Source: an uncultured Bacteroidota bacterium
GTDB taxonomy: Bacteria; Bacteroidota; Bacteroidia; Bacteroidales; VadinHA17
Assembly: GCA_903824785.1 (NCBI GenBank)
Contig: CAIJYD010000087.1
Location: forward strand, 1-59,179
Length of the DNA: 59,179 nt
Direction of reading: 5' to 3'
The notes below the pieces were generated by a model. It was given only the letters and a program-made list of their open reading frames with translations, was not told the origin of the DNA and made no database searches. Both the position numbers and the translations under genes were made by a program. Shown here one piece after another: positions 8,919-18,828 of this stretch; position 1 is the first letter of the stretch; the number at the start of each line of letters is the position of its first letter.

Positions 8919-9262
8919 ATTTCTGATATTAAGTTTTGCCTACTCATCTGGCTTTTCGATACCGCCCCGTTTTTATTGTGGTTGCTGGTCTCCACATTAA
9001 AATATCAGGCTTAAAGATAAGTATTTAGAGTAACATGGCAATTCGACGGTAAATAATTAATTATTGAAGATTCCGCTTAATTTATTAAATGGGAATAGCC
9101 ATTCCATTTAAAAATATATCTAAAAGAGTATAATGAAAGCAAATAATTATTTAAATTTGACTTCAAACAAAAAAAATTGACTTAATTTGATAACAGTTAA
9201 AAATAAATAGTTATTTCTTCTGGAGTCCGATAAAACCGATCGGAATTAAAACATGTAAAACT
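8919..9262. other. Intergenic region between TM2 gene and corrinoid cluster
   Basis: This 344-base A+T-rich stretch lies between divergent genes. A TAAATTTG box at 9152-9159 could be the -7 element for the corrinoid operon, but no clear -33 partner is seen. A small hairpin, TCCGAT (9226-9231) with ATCGGA (9239-9244), lies 19 bases before the ATG at 9263. No cobalamin riboswitch B12 box was recognised, although the downstream gene product binds cobalamin. Confidence 0.4.
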
Positions 9263-9931
9263 ATGAATGATATTCTTGAAAAACTTGCACAATGTGTTGA
9301 ATTTGGGAAGATTAATAAAGCATCTCCCTATCCGCCCAATATGAAAGATCAGGACGGCGCTGATGAATTAGCCAAAAGAGCTCTTGAAGAAGGAGTCAAA
9401 CCTGATGAAATTCTCGAAAATGCACTTGTGCCCGCTATGTCAAGGGTTGGTGATAAATTCACCAGGAAAGAGATCTATGTTCCGCAGATGCTGATGGCTG
9501 CAAAAGCTATGAACAGCGCTATGGCACACCTTAAACCGTTTTTTCAGTCAGGCGAAACAAAAAGAAAAGGGAAATTTATTGTAGGGACCGTTTCAGGAGA
9601 CTTGCATGATATAGGTAAGAACCTGGTTGCTATGATGATAGAAGGTGGTGGATGGGAAGTTATCGACTTGGGTGTGGATGTAGGAACAGAGAAATTTCTG
9701 AAAGCACTGGATGAAAATCCGGATGCAGTTGTTGGATTATCGGCTCTGCTTACCACCACTATGGAAAACATGAAAAAAACTGTAACAGCCATAAAAGAAA
9801 AACATGCAGGCTCAAAAATCCTTATTGGCGGAGCCCCTGTTACAATGGAATATTGTGAAAAAATCGGAGCTGATTTCTATTCTCCCGATCCTCAGGGTGC
9901 GGTGAACTACCTTAAGCAACTTGTATCATAA
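9263..9931 (+). CDS. Corrinoid (B12-binding) methyl-carrier protein
   Basis: The protein has 222 residues. Residues 1-95 form the four-helix cap domain (B12-binding_2) and residues about 103-222 the Rossmann-like B12 domain. The signature GDLHDIG gives D113, H115 and G118; H115 is the expected lower axial cobalt ligand. GLSALLTTT and GGAPVT are the other conserved loops. The size and domain order match MtaC/MtbC-type proteins and the central part of MetH. It carries the methyl group between the pterin methyltransferase encoded at 10120 and an acceptor enzyme not present here. Confidence 0.9.
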   Translation: MNDILEKLAQCVEFGKINKASPYPPNMKDQDGADELAKRALEEGVKPDEILENALVPAMSRVGDKFTRKEIYVPQMLMAAKAMNSAMAHLKPFFQSGETKRKGKFIVGTVSGDLHDIGKNLVAMMIEGGGWEVIDLGVDVGTEKFLKALDENPDAVVGLSALLTTTMENMKKTVTAIKEKHAGSKILIGGAPVTMEYCEKIGADFYSPDPQGAVNYLKQLVS

Positions 9932-10119
9932 TGAATTTCAGTTTGAGATACTGATAGCTATTCAATTGTATTAAGAACTTATCTCTTTTTCCTTAAGTCT
10001 GAATCAGGAAATGTAACTTGTTGTATATTAGAAAATATACCCTTCAAGTATCGTTTTTGGAAAGGCGGAGGTAAGTATATTTAAGGGGTCTAAAAAAAAA
10101 ATTAATATTCAATTTTAAA

Positions 10120-10962
10120 ATGCAAACAATTCTCAGAGGAAGATCCAGGGAGGTCATAATTGACACCAATGGACCGGTTATTATTATTGGTGAGTGTATT
10201 AATCCTACAAGGAGAAAGAAGCTGGTATCCACTTTACAGTCTGGAAATTTTGAATATGTTCTTGAGCTGGCGGAAAGTCAGATTAAAGCAATGGCTGATG
10301 TGCTTGATGTGAATGTCGGATTTCCGGGTGTGGACGATGTTAAATTGCTTGCTGAAACAGTTATTGCCATCAGGGATAATTTCGATATCCCGCTTTGCCT
10401 CGATTCTCCTAATCCGAAGGCAATTGAAGCTGCGTTAAAAGTAGCCGGAGGTAAATGTCTAATTAACTCAGTCAACGGTGAAGAGAAATCTATGAACGCA
10501 ATCATCCCTATAGCTAAGGAGTATGGAGCCGCCATAATCGGACTTACAATGGATGATGAGGGTATTACCAATGATCCATTAAAAAGATTAGCTATTGCCG
10601 AGAAAATACTGGAAAGAGCATTAAAAGCAGGTATCAGGGAAGAGGATGTTATTATCGATCCGCTGGCTATGGCAGTAAGTGCTGATCCACAGGCATGTAT
10701 GATAACTCTTGAAACTATCAGGCTCGTTCATCAGAAGCTTGGTCTCAACATTACTCAGGGGTCGAGCAATATTTCATTCGGATTGCCAAACAGGGAGGTT
10801 CTGAACTCGGCTTATATGACTCTCTCTATTTTAAACGGACTTACCTGCCCCATTGCAAATCCTGAGAAAATTACAGCTGCAATAAGGGCAACCGACCTGA
10901 TACTTGGCAGAGACGATTATGCCATGAGGTTCGTTGAGAATTTTCAGGCTAATGATAATTAA
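10120..10962 (+). CDS. Methyltetrahydrofolate:corrinoid methyltransferase (pterin-binding, AcsE/MetH-pterin type)
   Basis: The protein has 280 residues and a pterin-binding TIM barrel. The N-terminal IIIGECINPTRRKKL and DVNVGFPGVDDVKLL motifs, CLDSPNPKAIEAAL, and the NITQGSSNISFGLPNRE loop are typical of AcsE and of the folate domain of methionine synthase rather than of FolP. It moves a methyl group between methyl-THF and the corrinoid protein. It follows the corrinoid gene after 188 bases and precedes the MetVF gene by 34, so one operon is probable. Confidence 0.88.
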   Translation: MQTILRGRSREVIIDTNGPVIIIGECINPTRRKKLVSTLQSGNFEYVLELAESQIKAMADVLDVNVGFPGVDDVKLLAETVIAIRDNFDIPLCLDSPNPKAIEAALKVAGGKCLINSVNGEEKSMNAIIPIAKEYGAAIIGLTMDDEGITNDPLKRLAIAEKILERALKAGIREEDVIIDPLAMAVSADPQACMITLETIRLVHQKLGLNITQGSSNISFGLPNREVLNSAYMTLSILNGLTCPIANPEKITAAIRATDLILGRDDYAMRFVENFQANDN

Positions 10963-10996
10963 TTGATTTTCAGTTCAATTATACAATACTATAAAT

Positions 10997-12469
10997 ATGT
11001 CTGGTATTAAACCCGCTCGCAGATGGCAACCGGCCTTTTATCCTTTTAAGCGGGAAACAGCAGGCAGACGACTGTTAGCAAAAACAGAACTTTGTATAAA
11101 GGGTCCATTATTTGGTTGCCGGATGTGTGGGAATTGCCTGCTTCAGGAGACTGCTTTTATCTGCCCCATGGAATGTCCAAAGGGTATGAGAAATGGCCCC
11201 TGTGGTGGAATAACCCCTGAGAAAAAATGCTATGTCGATGAGACCCGTAAATGCGTCTGGTATGCTATCTATAAACGGGCACTTAAAACAGGAAGAGAAG
11301 AGATCCTTCTTGAAGTACTCCCTCCTCTCGACTGGAACAAGGTTGGTACCGAAACATGGGGTGAGGTTGTAGGGCAGATCAGAAAAGTGGGTACCGGGAA
11401 ATTCATCGGTTCTCTGTTTTCAAAAGATAAGGAGAGGAAAAATGAAGTATGGAACAGCGTTTTTAAAACTATCCGTCAACCCGACTGGTGGCAGGGCGAC
11501 TCCGATTTTCATTCACCTCCCGATCATGAACCGGCCTCGGAACTGGAACGAAGATTGCTTAATGGTGATTTCGTTGTAGCTACAGAAGTCACACCTCCTC
11601 TGAGTACTAAAACAGATAAGCTGATAAGGGATATTGAGTCAGTTATGCCCTTTGTTACAGCAATAAATTTTACAGATTCTTCTTCTGCATCTCCACGTAT
11701 GTCTGGTCTGGCATGTTGTAAAACGGCACATGATCTAAAAGCTGAACCGGTATATCAGATAGCTTCGCGCGATACCACACGAACCGGATTTCAATCGAAT
11801 ATTGTCGGAGCAAACCAGTTTGGCATCAGAAACCTCCTTTGTATCTCAGGCGATAGTGCCAAAGTGGGACCTTCGCCGACAAGCAACATGAACTTCGTTG
11901 ACGTTGATTCAGTTCAGATGCTATGGATAGCAAGACGAATGAGAGATGAGGGGACTTATCTCGATGGAAGGAAAATGAAGGATCCCCCAAAACTGTTTCT
12001 TGGTGCAGCAACCGCTCCATTTTCTTCTGACCCTGAACTACAGGCAATAAAAGACCATAAGAAAGTAAATGCAGGGGCTCAGTTTTTCCAGACAAATCTT
12101 ATTTTTGAAGCCGACAGGCTCGACCTTTGGCTCGAGCAACTGGATAAAAGGGACATTTTAAATAAGGTATATATCCTGATAGGCATTGCGCCTCTGAAAA
12201 GTTTTAAAGTGGCGCAGTATCTCCATAATAAAGTTCCCGGTGTCAGTTTACCTGAAAATATTCTGAAACGGATGGAAAAAGCAGGCGAATCAGCTCCGGA
12301 GGAAGGGGTGCAGATTGCACTGGAACTTATAGATTCAATAAGACGGAAACAGGGTGTTAATGGAATTCATATTATGTCGCTGGGTTGGGAATCGGTTATT
12401 CAGAGAATTGTTGCAGAAGCCGGTCTTCTCAATCATGAAAATCTCAGAAAGTATGAAACAAATAAATAG
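10997..12469 (+). CDS. MetV-MetF fusion: methylenetetrahydrofolate reductase with N-terminal Cys-rich domain
   Basis: The protein has 490 residues. Residues about 25-105 are the Cys-rich MetV/MTHFR_C domain (CRMCGNCLLQ, CPMECPKGMRNGPCGG, CYVDETRKCVW), with enough Cys for an Fe-S cluster. Residues about 185-485 are the MetF barrel (VVATEVTPPLSTKTDKL, AINFTDSSSASPRMS, FQTNLIFEADRLDLWLEQL). In acetogens MetV and MetF are separate subunits; here they are one chain. It interconverts methylene-THF and methyl-THF, supplying or draining the methyl-THF used by the methyltransferase encoded upstream. Confidence 0.88.
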   Translation: MSGIKPARRWQPAFYPFKRETAGRRLLAKTELCIKGPLFGCRMCGNCLLQETAFICPMECPKGMRNGPCGGITPEKKCYVDETRKCVWYAIYKRALKTGREEILLEVLPPLDWNKVGTETWGEVVGQIRKVGTGKFIGSLFSKDKERKNEVWNSVFKTIRQPDWWQGDSDFHSPPDHEPASELERRLLNGDFVVATEVTPPLSTKTDKLIRDIESVMPFVTAINFTDSSSASPRMSGLACCKTAHDLKAEPVYQIASRDTTRTGFQSNIVGANQFGIRNLLCISGDSAKVGPSPTSNMNFVDVDSVQMLWIARRMRDEGTYLDGRKMKDPPKLFLGAATAPFSSDPELQAIKDHKKVNAGAQFFQTNLIFEADRLDLWLEQLDKRDILNKVYILIGIAPLKSFKVAQYLHNKVPGVSLPENILKRMEKAGESAPEEGVQIALELIDSIRRKQGVNGIHIMSLGWESVIQRIVAEAGLLNHENLRKYETNK

Positions 12470-12486
12470 ATTATTTTCATCTTATT

Positions 12487-13203
12487 ATGACAAATTCAAC
12501 TTTCCAGATAGATTATAAAGACCTGAATATCAATGTTTCTCAGATTGAGGAGATCCTGGGGTATAACGAAGGGGAGGATCGCGAAATATTCAAAGTTCTT
12601 ATTGAGGAAGTGTTAAAGGAAACTGAGAGTTTCTGCCAGATCAGGGCTGAGTATAACATCTGCACAGATCTGGTTTTTAATAATGCAGAAAAGTCGGTTG
12701 ATATTAATGGTATCAATTTTCAGATTAAGAAGATTGTATTTGACCAGCTGAAAAACACAGATTCAGTTGCAGTCTTCCTTTGTACTGCTGGAGAGGAACT
12801 TGGGATCAGAACCAGAAAGGCGATGAAGGATGGAGATCTGCTTACCGGTTATATTTATGATGTTGCCGGAAGCGTAATTGTTGACGCAGCAGCAGATTTT
12901 ATGCAGAATGAACTTGAATTATCTGTTAACCTCTCCGGGAAGAAAATAACAAATCGCTATAGTCCGGGATATTGCGGGTGGTATGTGGCGGAACAGCATA
13001 AACTGTTTCAGCTTGTTCCTGATAATTACTGTGGCATCCGTTTAACAGAGTCGGCGCTTATGGATCCTGTTAAATCAATCAGCGGTATAATCGGGATTGG
13101 TGCAAATGTTAAAATGAACCCTTATACCTGCGGTTTGTGTGAGATGAAGAATTGTGTCTATCGCAAGAAAAAAGAGATCAGAGACAAATCAGCAACCGTA
13201 TAA
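12487..13203 (+). CDS. Stand-alone methionine-synthase (MetH) activation domain protein
   Basis: The protein has 238 residues and matches the C-terminal AdoMet-binding reactivation domain of MetH. The NRYSPGYCGWYVAEQHKLF block (about residue 157) and LTESALMDPVKSISGIIG (about 181) are the AdoMet-binding signature. A Cys-rich tail, CGLCEMKNC, follows and is not part of the classical MetH domain; it could hold metal or a cluster. The domain would re-methylate oxidised cob(II)alamin with AdoMet and an electron donor. It sits 17 bases after MetVF, completing a split MetH in which only the homocysteine domain is absent. Confidence 0.88.
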   Translation: MTNSTFQIDYKDLNINVSQIEEILGYNEGEDREIFKVLIEEVLKETESFCQIRAEYNICTDLVFNNAEKSVDINGINFQIKKIVFDQLKNTDSVAVFLCTAGEELGIRTRKAMKDGDLLTGYIYDVAGSVIVDAAADFMQNELELSVNLSGKKITNRYSPGYCGWYVAEQHKLFQLVPDNYCGIRLTESALMDPVKSISGIIGIGANVKMNPYTCGLCEMKNCVYRKKKEIRDKSATV

Positions 13204-13219
13204 CAGAGCAGGGAGGTTT

Positions 13220-14122
13220 CTATTTTTCTTGCTTGTATTTTTCAAAAGCTTTTGCAATCTCAGCCTGTTTATAGTCTCCGGCATGTACAAGAACACGGTA
13301 CCGAAGATCCAGAACAGTTCCTTTCTTCATAAAAATATCTGTTCCGTTTTCAGGCCAGTACATTGGTGTTGGTGAAAAAAATCCGTAATCGCGTGTGAAC
13401 CATGGAGATGGATACCATCTATTTGAAGGGTGCTGCATAATAGCCATCCCTTCGGTCGAATTACCCCGCTTGCCATAGTAGTCCATCCATGGTGAACTTA
13501 TTCCGAATGTCTCTTTTTCACTTTTTAATCCTTCTGCGTTTATCATTGTACCACCATTTAAGACAGACAAGTCTGCTGCCATTCTTGCACTGAATAGTGA
13601 ATGGTTTGTTTTCAGTATGGTTACGTCGGTCAGCATCTCCATTTTCAGTTCAAAGTCTATCTGACTGACGGTAGCCGAGGGGGAGGTGATTATGATTGTT
13701 CTGGTATCTCTCACAGGAGAGATTGCACCGGGACGACTCCAGATACATTCATCTGTTATAATTACAGTATCGCCACCCTGTTTTACTATTTCGGCATTAA
13801 CGGAGATTATCCGGCCCCGCTCCAGCCCTTCCTGCCAGAAGTTTCCTCCGTTTACAAGGTCGCATCCGAAAAAGAGTGAGCTGTGGTGTGGGTACTCTCC
13901 GTTACGCATTGATGTTACCGATCCGCCTGAAACAGGCCCGTTCACAGGGTAGAAAAACGGATATTTTTCATCCTCTGAAAATATGTAGCTGGTAAAATAT
14001 TTATTATCAATGGTTACATTTATTTTTGAACCGACCTTTGCGGCACTGATTTTTGCAGCAGATAATGGAACAAATATCATCACACCGGCAGTAAGGAGAG
14101 TATAAAACAGTAATTTTTTCAT
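13220..14122 (-). CDS. Secreted DUF6807 (PmoA-like) protein
   Basis: The protein has 300 residues with a Sec signal (MKKLLFYTLLTAGVMIFVPL). The family signature MRNGEYPHHSSLFFGCD and VNGGNFWQEG are present, and the C-terminus has MYWPENGTDIFMKKG. DUF6807 proteins are labelled PmoA from a historical annotation, but they are beta-rich proteins with no known role in methane oxidation. It is 33 bases downstream of the exported oxidoreductase gene on the same strand. That pairing is frequent in Bacteroidota glycan loci and suggests a sugar-related role in the periplasm. Confidence 0.8.
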   Translation of the reverse strand: MKKLLFYTLLTAGVMIFVPLSAAKISAAKVGSKINVTIDNKYFTSYIFSEDEKYPFFYPVNGPVSGGSVTSMRNGEYPHHSSLFFGCDLVNGGNFWQEGLERGRIISVNAEIVKQGGDTVIITDECIWSRPGAISPVRDTRTIIITSPSATVSQIDFELKMEMLTDVTILKTNHSLFSARMAADLSVLNGGTMINAEGLKSEKETFGISSPWMDYYGKRGNSTEGMAIMQHPSNRWYPSPWFTRDYGFFSPTPMYWPENGTDIFMKKGTVLDLRYRVLVHAGDYKQAEIAKAFEKYKQEK

Positions 14123-14155
14123 TACAATTATGAGTTTTTCCTTTTAAATATAAGA

Positions 14156-15571
14156 TCACATTTTGATATTGTCAGTTCCGTAAGGTGCACGCTGGGAACG
14201 TGAAAGCATTGAATTGGCTTCCGGATCGTTTATGAATACCTCTTTATCAGGGTTCCAGGTAAGTTTTCTTCCTAATTTCATTGAAATATGGGTGACAAGA
14301 CAAACGCTGCACGCACGATGACCAATTTCAACAGGAGATATTGGTTCTTTTCTCGATCTGATGCAATCAAGCCAGTTCCCATGCTGCTCATTACTTACAT
14401 AAAGGTGAATTTCATTTTCCTTAATTACTGAAGTCAATATTCCGGGATCACTGGCATCAAGTGCTTTTGTACTGTTCGATTTCGAAACAGGATCGCTTGG
14501 AGAAGCAGTATAATCGCCTCTTGTTACAAAAATCCACCCTTCTGTTCCCTCATACCGGACTCCATTAGGATAACCGCCACTGGCAAGCATTGTTACCCCA
14601 TTCTTATATTCAGCTTTTGCCATGAAATCGCCATGTACATCCCACAGTCCGGTTTTTGGAAATTGTGCTACCGCCTCAATCGACACAGGGCCGGTTAGTT
14701 CAGTATCCATTCCCCATGCGGCAGAATCGAAATGATGCTGTCCCCATCCGGTTATCATACCGGCACCAAACTGTTCACAACGCAGCCATCCCGGACGATC
14801 TGTCAGACTGTTCTGAGGATGAACGCGCATCTCTGTATAATAAACCTCGGGAGTTGATCCTAACCACATACCGTAGTTTAGATTCTTTGGTACCGGCATC
14901 TCAGGTGCTTCAGGACCAGACGGGTCTCCGGGAAGGCCAATCTTAACCGTCTCAAGTTTGCCTATTCTTCCATTCCTTACAAGCTCAGCTGCAATTCTGA
15001 ACTGAGACATTGACCTTTGCTGGGTTCCAACCTGAAGGATTACCTTTTTACGCTTTACAGTATCGCTCAACAGCCTGCCTTCTTTTATTGTGAGAGAGGT
15101 GGGTTTCTGTACATAAATGTCTTTTCCGGCAAGGGCAGCTTCAACAGCAGGTTGTGAATGCCAGTGGTCGGGTGTTGAAATTATTACTGCATCTATTGAA
15201 GAATCCTGAAGGATTTTATGGTAGTCTTCGTAAACCCTGACATCCACATATCCCGTTTTTCCGGTTTTTTGGGTGTAGTAGTTTTCAATAAATGCCTTCC
15301 CTTCTGAAGCTCTGTTCTTATCAGGATCGGCAACGGCAACTACCCTGGCAATATCATATTTTAATGTTTCAGCCAGATCATGTGTCATTGCGATGCGGCC
15401 AAAACCTATCTGCCCTATATTTATCTTGTTACTCGGGGCATTTTTTCCAAATACACTTGATGGAACGATGGTCGGAAAGCCTCCAAATGCTACAGATGAA
15501 AGTAATGTGGCTTTCACTGAGGAGTCAATGAACTTCCTTCTCGATATTATTTTATTTGTCTCTTTTTTCAT
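14156..15571 (-). CDS. Tat-exported Gfo/Idh/MocA family oxidoreductase
   Basis: The protein has 471 residues. The Tat motif ISRRKFIDSSVKATLL precedes a hydrophobic stretch and IVPSSVFG. The Rossmann motif is IGQIGFGRIAMTHD, and the EKP signature appears as YVQKPTSLT, with the lysine kept and Glu replaced by Gln. DHWHSQPAVEAALAGKD and the C-terminal CSVCLVTHISMKLGRKLTWN match a common Bacteroidota subgroup. It probably oxidises a sugar hydroxyl in the periplasm with bound NAD(P). It leads a two-gene operon with the DUF6807 gene. Confidence 0.9.
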   Translation of the reverse strand: MKKETNKIISRRKFIDSSVKATLLSSVAFGGFPTIVPSSVFGKNAPSNKINIGQIGFGRIAMTHDLAETLKYDIARVVAVADPDKNRASEGKAFIENYYTQKTGKTGYVDVRVYEDYHKILQDSSIDAVIISTPDHWHSQPAVEAALAGKDIYVQKPTSLTIKEGRLLSDTVKRKKVILQVGTQQRSMSQFRIAAELVRNGRIGKLETVKIGLPGDPSGPEAPEMPVPKNLNYGMWLGSTPEVYYTEMRVHPQNSLTDRPGWLRCEQFGAGMITGWGQHHFDSAAWGMDTELTGPVSIEAVAQFPKTGLWDVHGDFMAKAEYKNGVTMLASGGYPNGVRYEGTEGWIFVTRGDYTASPSDPVSKSNSTKALDASDPGILTSVIKENEIHLYVSNEQHGNWLDCIRSRKEPISPVEIGHRACSVCLVTHISMKLGRKLTWNPDKEVFINDPEANSMLSRSQRAPYGTDNIKM

Positions 15572-15937
15572 CTGAATGATTTTAATGGACGTATGATATT
15601 TATCAAAATAGACCCTGATACAGAAAAATTTGATTCACCAGAAAATGGATGTTTTTTAACCACCGGAATTTACGATATATTTTTACAAATCAGCTTATCT
15701 GCAAATATAAAAAGAGAGGAAAGGGATATTTTGTCTTGTTCCTCCCGGTCTATGTCAGTTTATTTTATTTTTCCCGCTTTCATATATATTAAGAAAGAAG
15801 TTTCAGGCGATGTGTATTAAGTAATTATTAGTAAATTTAAACTTTGTGTCAGTTTGTAAAACAGGCGGGACCTTATAAAGAAAAAAACAGACACACAGCA
15901 TTTTAAAGAGAGTAGTTCTATAATACATTATTGACTT
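15572..15937. other. Divergent promoter region between oxidoreductase and xylulokinase genes
   Basis: No convincing gene is seen in these 366 bases. On the minus strand, TATATTTGC (complement of 15701-15709) fits the Bacteroidota -7 box for the oxidoreductase gene, without an obvious -33 partner. On the plus strand the best candidate before xylB is TAAACTTTG at 15838-15846, one base off the usual spacing. Confidence 0.35.
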
Positions 15938-17416
15938 ATGTTATTACTGGGAATAGATTTAGGGAGCTCTTCGGTTAAGGCTTCTGTAATTGATGGTGAA
16001 TCGGGCAAATGCCTTGTTACAGCTTTTTATCCCTCCGATGAAATGAAGATTATTGCCCGTAAACCGGGCTGGGCAGAGCAGGAGACAGAGGTATGGTGGA
16101 CAAACCTTATGTTGTCTGTAAAAGAGTGTACGGATAAGCTTGGGGAAAAGAAATCGGAAATAGGGGCAATTGGGATCTCTTATCAGATGCACGGCCTTGT
16201 TACAGTCGACAAAAATTATAATGTTTTGCGTCCCTCAATAATATGGTGCGACAGCAGGGCAGTCGGTTACGGCGAAAAAGCCTTTGAATCGCTTGGGAAA
16301 GATCACTGTCTTTCACATCTTCTAAATTCGCCGGCCAATTTTACAGCATCAAAGCTTGCCTGGGTAAAAGAGAATGAGCCGGATCTGTTTAACCGAATTC
16401 ACAGGATAATGCTGCCCGGAGATTATATTGCCTTGCGGTTGACAGGAGAATTAAATACTACATATACAGGTCTTTCAGAAGGAATATTCTGGGACTTTTC
16501 TGAAAACAGAGTCTCACGGGAGCTAATGGATTATTTTGGTTTCAGTCCGGATCTGCTTCCGGAACAAAAACCTTCATTTTCAATACAGGGGAATCTGCTT
16601 AAGTCTGTTGCTTCTGAGTTTGGATTGCCTGAAGGAATACCTGTTTCCTACAAAGCAGGCGACCAGCCTAATAATGCTCTTTCGCTAAATGTTCTTAAAC
16701 CGGGAGAAGTTGCAGCTACTGCAGGCACTTCAGGAGTTATTTATGGTGTTACCGACAGGAAAAAATTTGACCCTCTTTCGCGGGTAAATACATTTCTTCA
16801 TGTAAATCATAGTGAGTCTGCTCCGCGGCTGGGTGTTCTGCTGTGTATAAACGGAACCGGGATACTTAATTCATGGCTTAGAAGAAACAGTGGATGCAAT
16901 CTCTCTTATAATGAGATGAATGATATGGCTGCGAAAGTTGCTCCCGGATCGGATGGACTCTCTGTTCTGCCATTTGGAAACGGATCTGAAAGGATGCTTG
17001 GAAACAGGGATGCAGGTGCCCGTATATCAGGATTAAACTTTAATACCCATAACAATGCTCACCTCTTCAGAGCAGCTCAGGAGGGTATTGCATTTTCATT
17101 CCGGTATGGACTCGACATTATGAAAGAGACAGGTATTGACCCGAAGGTTATAAGGGCAGGGGAAACCAATATGTTCCTTAGCAGAATATTCCGTGAAACT
17201 CTTTCTTCTGTGACAGGAACAGCGATACATTTATATAATACCGATGGATCAACAGGTGCTGCACGGGGAGCAGGTATCGGATGCGGTTACTATAAGTCTG
17301 AAGAAGAGGCATTTAAAGGACTTGTTGCTCTTGGAGTAACTGAGCCTGAAAAGAGCGGGAATAATAATTATGAGGAGTTTTACCAGAAATGGAAAACTCT
17401 TCTTATATCAGCATGA
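15938..17416 (+). CDS. xylB: Xylulokinase
   Basis: The protein has 492 residues and an FGGY-family carbohydrate kinase fold. The N-terminal phosphate loop is LLLGIDLGSSSVKASV, the substrate segment is ISYQMHGLVTVD (QMHG typical of XylB), and the C-terminal ATP site is VIRAGETNMFLSRIFRETL with GAARGAGIG. It phosphorylates D-xylulose to xylulose 5-phosphate in the cytoplasm. Xylose isomerase follows after 78 bases, so the two form a xylose catabolic operon. The length is as expected for the family. Confidence 0.93.
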   Translation: MLLLGIDLGSSSVKASVIDGESGKCLVTAFYPSDEMKIIARKPGWAEQETEVWWTNLMLSVKECTDKLGEKKSEIGAIGISYQMHGLVTVDKNYNVLRPSIIWCDSRAVGYGEKAFESLGKDHCLSHLLNSPANFTASKLAWVKENEPDLFNRIHRIMLPGDYIALRLTGELNTTYTGLSEGIFWDFSENRVSRELMDYFGFSPDLLPEQKPSFSIQGNLLKSVASEFGLPEGIPVSYKAGDQPNNALSLNVLKPGEVAATAGTSGVIYGVTDRKKFDPLSRVNTFLHVNHSESAPRLGVLLCINGTGILNSWLRRNSGCNLSYNEMNDMAAKVAPGSDGLSVLPFGNGSERMLGNRDAGARISGLNFNTHNNAHLFRAAQEGIAFSFRYGLDIMKETGIDPKVIRAGETNMFLSRIFRETLSSVTGTAIHLYNTDGSTGAARGAGIGCGYYKSEEEAFKGLVALGVTEPEKSGNNNYEEFYQKWKTLLISA

Positions 17417-17494
17417 TCTGCTTGCACTTTTACTGATAAGATTGAGAGCAGTCCGTGTAGCGAATTTTAAGGATAATCATAAAATAATATACTA

Positions 17495-18817
17495 ATGGTT
17501 TTAAAAGGTAATAAAGAGGCTTATCCCGGAATAGGGAAAATTGAATACGAAGGTAAAACATCGAAAAATCCGCTGGCATTCAGATGGTATAATCCTGAGG
17601 AGATTGTGGGCACAAAAAAGATGAAAGATCATCTCCGTTTTGCTGTTGCTTACTGGCATTCATTCTGCGGTGATGGTTCCGATCCTTTTGGTAATGCCAC
17701 AAGGTTTTATCCCTGGAAAGATTCAGGAAACGATGATAAACCCAGACAAAGGCTCGATGCCGCGTTTGAGTTTATAACCAAGATAGGAGCAGGATATTAC
17801 TGTTTCCACGATACTGATATTGTTGGAGACGGGTCTGTTTTTGAAATCGAGAAAAAGCTTGAGAAGATAATTCCTGTCATGCAGGAGATGCAGAAAGAGT
17901 CAGGAGTTAAACTTCTCTGGGGTACTGCAAATCTCTTTTCAAATCCGAGATATATGAATGGTGCTGCCACAAATCCTGATTTTGCCGTAGTTGCCAATGC
18001 CGGAGTTCAGCTCAAGAACGCCATTGCTGCAACAGTTGCCCTTGGGGGAGAAAATTATGTATTCTGGGGCGGTCGCGAGGGGTATATGAGCCTTCACAAT
18101 ACAAATATGAAAAGAGAACTGGAACACATGGGAATGATGCTCTCAATGGCGCGCGACTATGGCAGGAAAATCGGATTCAATGGGACATTCCTCATCGAGC
18201 CAAAACCTATGGAACCATCAAAGCATCAGTACGATTTTGATGTGGCCACTATAATCGGGTTTCTGCGCCAACATGGACTGGATAAGGATTTTAAACTTAA
18301 TATTGAAGTCAATCACGCCACTCTTGCCGGCCATACTTTTCAGCATGAACTCCAGGTAGCAGCCGATGCCGGCCTTCTTGGAAGTATAGATGCCAACAAG
18401 GGCGATTATCAGAATGGCTGGGATACCGACGAGTTTCCGACAAATATCTATGAGATAACCGAAGCCATGATGGTCATTCTTCAGGCCGGTGGTTTCTCTG
18501 CAGGTGGTATTAATTTCGACGCCAAAGTACGTCGTAATTCTACCGATAATGAGGATGTTTTTATAGCTCATATAAGTGGAATGGATACTTTTGCCAGAGC
18601 TCTTGTTATAGCTGATAAAGTATTGAAAGACAGTAATTATCTGAATCTCAGGAAAAAAAGATATGAATCTTTTGACACAGGAGCAGGCAGCGATTTTGAA
18701 CATGGAAAACTTACCCTGGAGAGTCTTGGAGAATTAGCCTCTGTCACCGGAGAACCTTTAACCAGAAGCGGCAAACAGGAACTTTTTGAACAACTCATAA
18801 ATATGTATTTGGTTTAA
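17495..18817 (+). CDS. xylA: Xylose isomerase
   Basis: The protein has 440 residues, the class II length. The barrel motifs are [10 protein letters not shown] (catalytic His with Asp), [32 protein letters not shown] (metal-binding Glu and Lys), [18 protein letters not shown] and [20 protein letters not shown]. It converts D-xylose to D-xylulose using divalent metal. It lies directly downstream of xylB and 11 bases ahead of the DUF302 gene. Confidence 0.97.
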   Translation: MVLKGNKEAYPGIGKIEYEGKTSKNPLAFRWYNPEEIVGTKKMKDHLRFAVAYWHSFCGDGSDPFGNATRFYPWKDSGNDDKPRQRLDAAFEFITKIGAGYYCFHDTDIVGDGSVFEIEKKLEKIIPVMQEMQKESGVKLLWGTANLFSNPRYMNGAATNPDFAVVANAGVQLKNAIAATVALGGENYVFWGGREGYMSLHNTNMKRELEHMGMMLSMARDYGRKIGFNGTFLIEPKPMEPSKHQYDFDVATIIGFLRQHGLDKDFKLNIEVNHATLAGHTFQHELQVAADAGLLGSIDANKGDYQNGWDTDEFPTNIYEITEAMMVILQAGGFSAGGINFDAKVRRNSTDNEDVFIAHISGMDTFARALVIADKVLKDSNYLNLRKKRYESFDTGAGSDFEHGKLTLESLGELASVTGEPLTRSGKQELFEQLINMYLV

Positions 18818-18828
18818 AATGTATCGTT

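Noticed and set aside
8919-9262. Cobalamin riboswitch ahead of the corrinoid gene
   Set aside because: The B12 box and the expected long structured leader were not found; only a 6-base-pair hairpin is visible.
9263-13203. Complete Wood-Ljungdahl pathway
   Set aside because: No CODH/ACS, formyl-THF synthetase or formate dehydrogenase is in the window; only methyl-branch parts are present.
13220-14122. Methane monooxygenase subunit (PmoA)
   Set aside because: The label is historical; the sequence is DUF6807 with a Sec signal and no membrane-enzyme features.
15593-15820. 75-residue plus-strand ORF before xylB
   Set aside because: No domain, an odd mix of residues, and it covers the divergent promoter region; likely chance.
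18218-18703. 161-residue minus-strand ORF
   Set aside because: Entirely antisense to xylA, which has all catalytic motifs.
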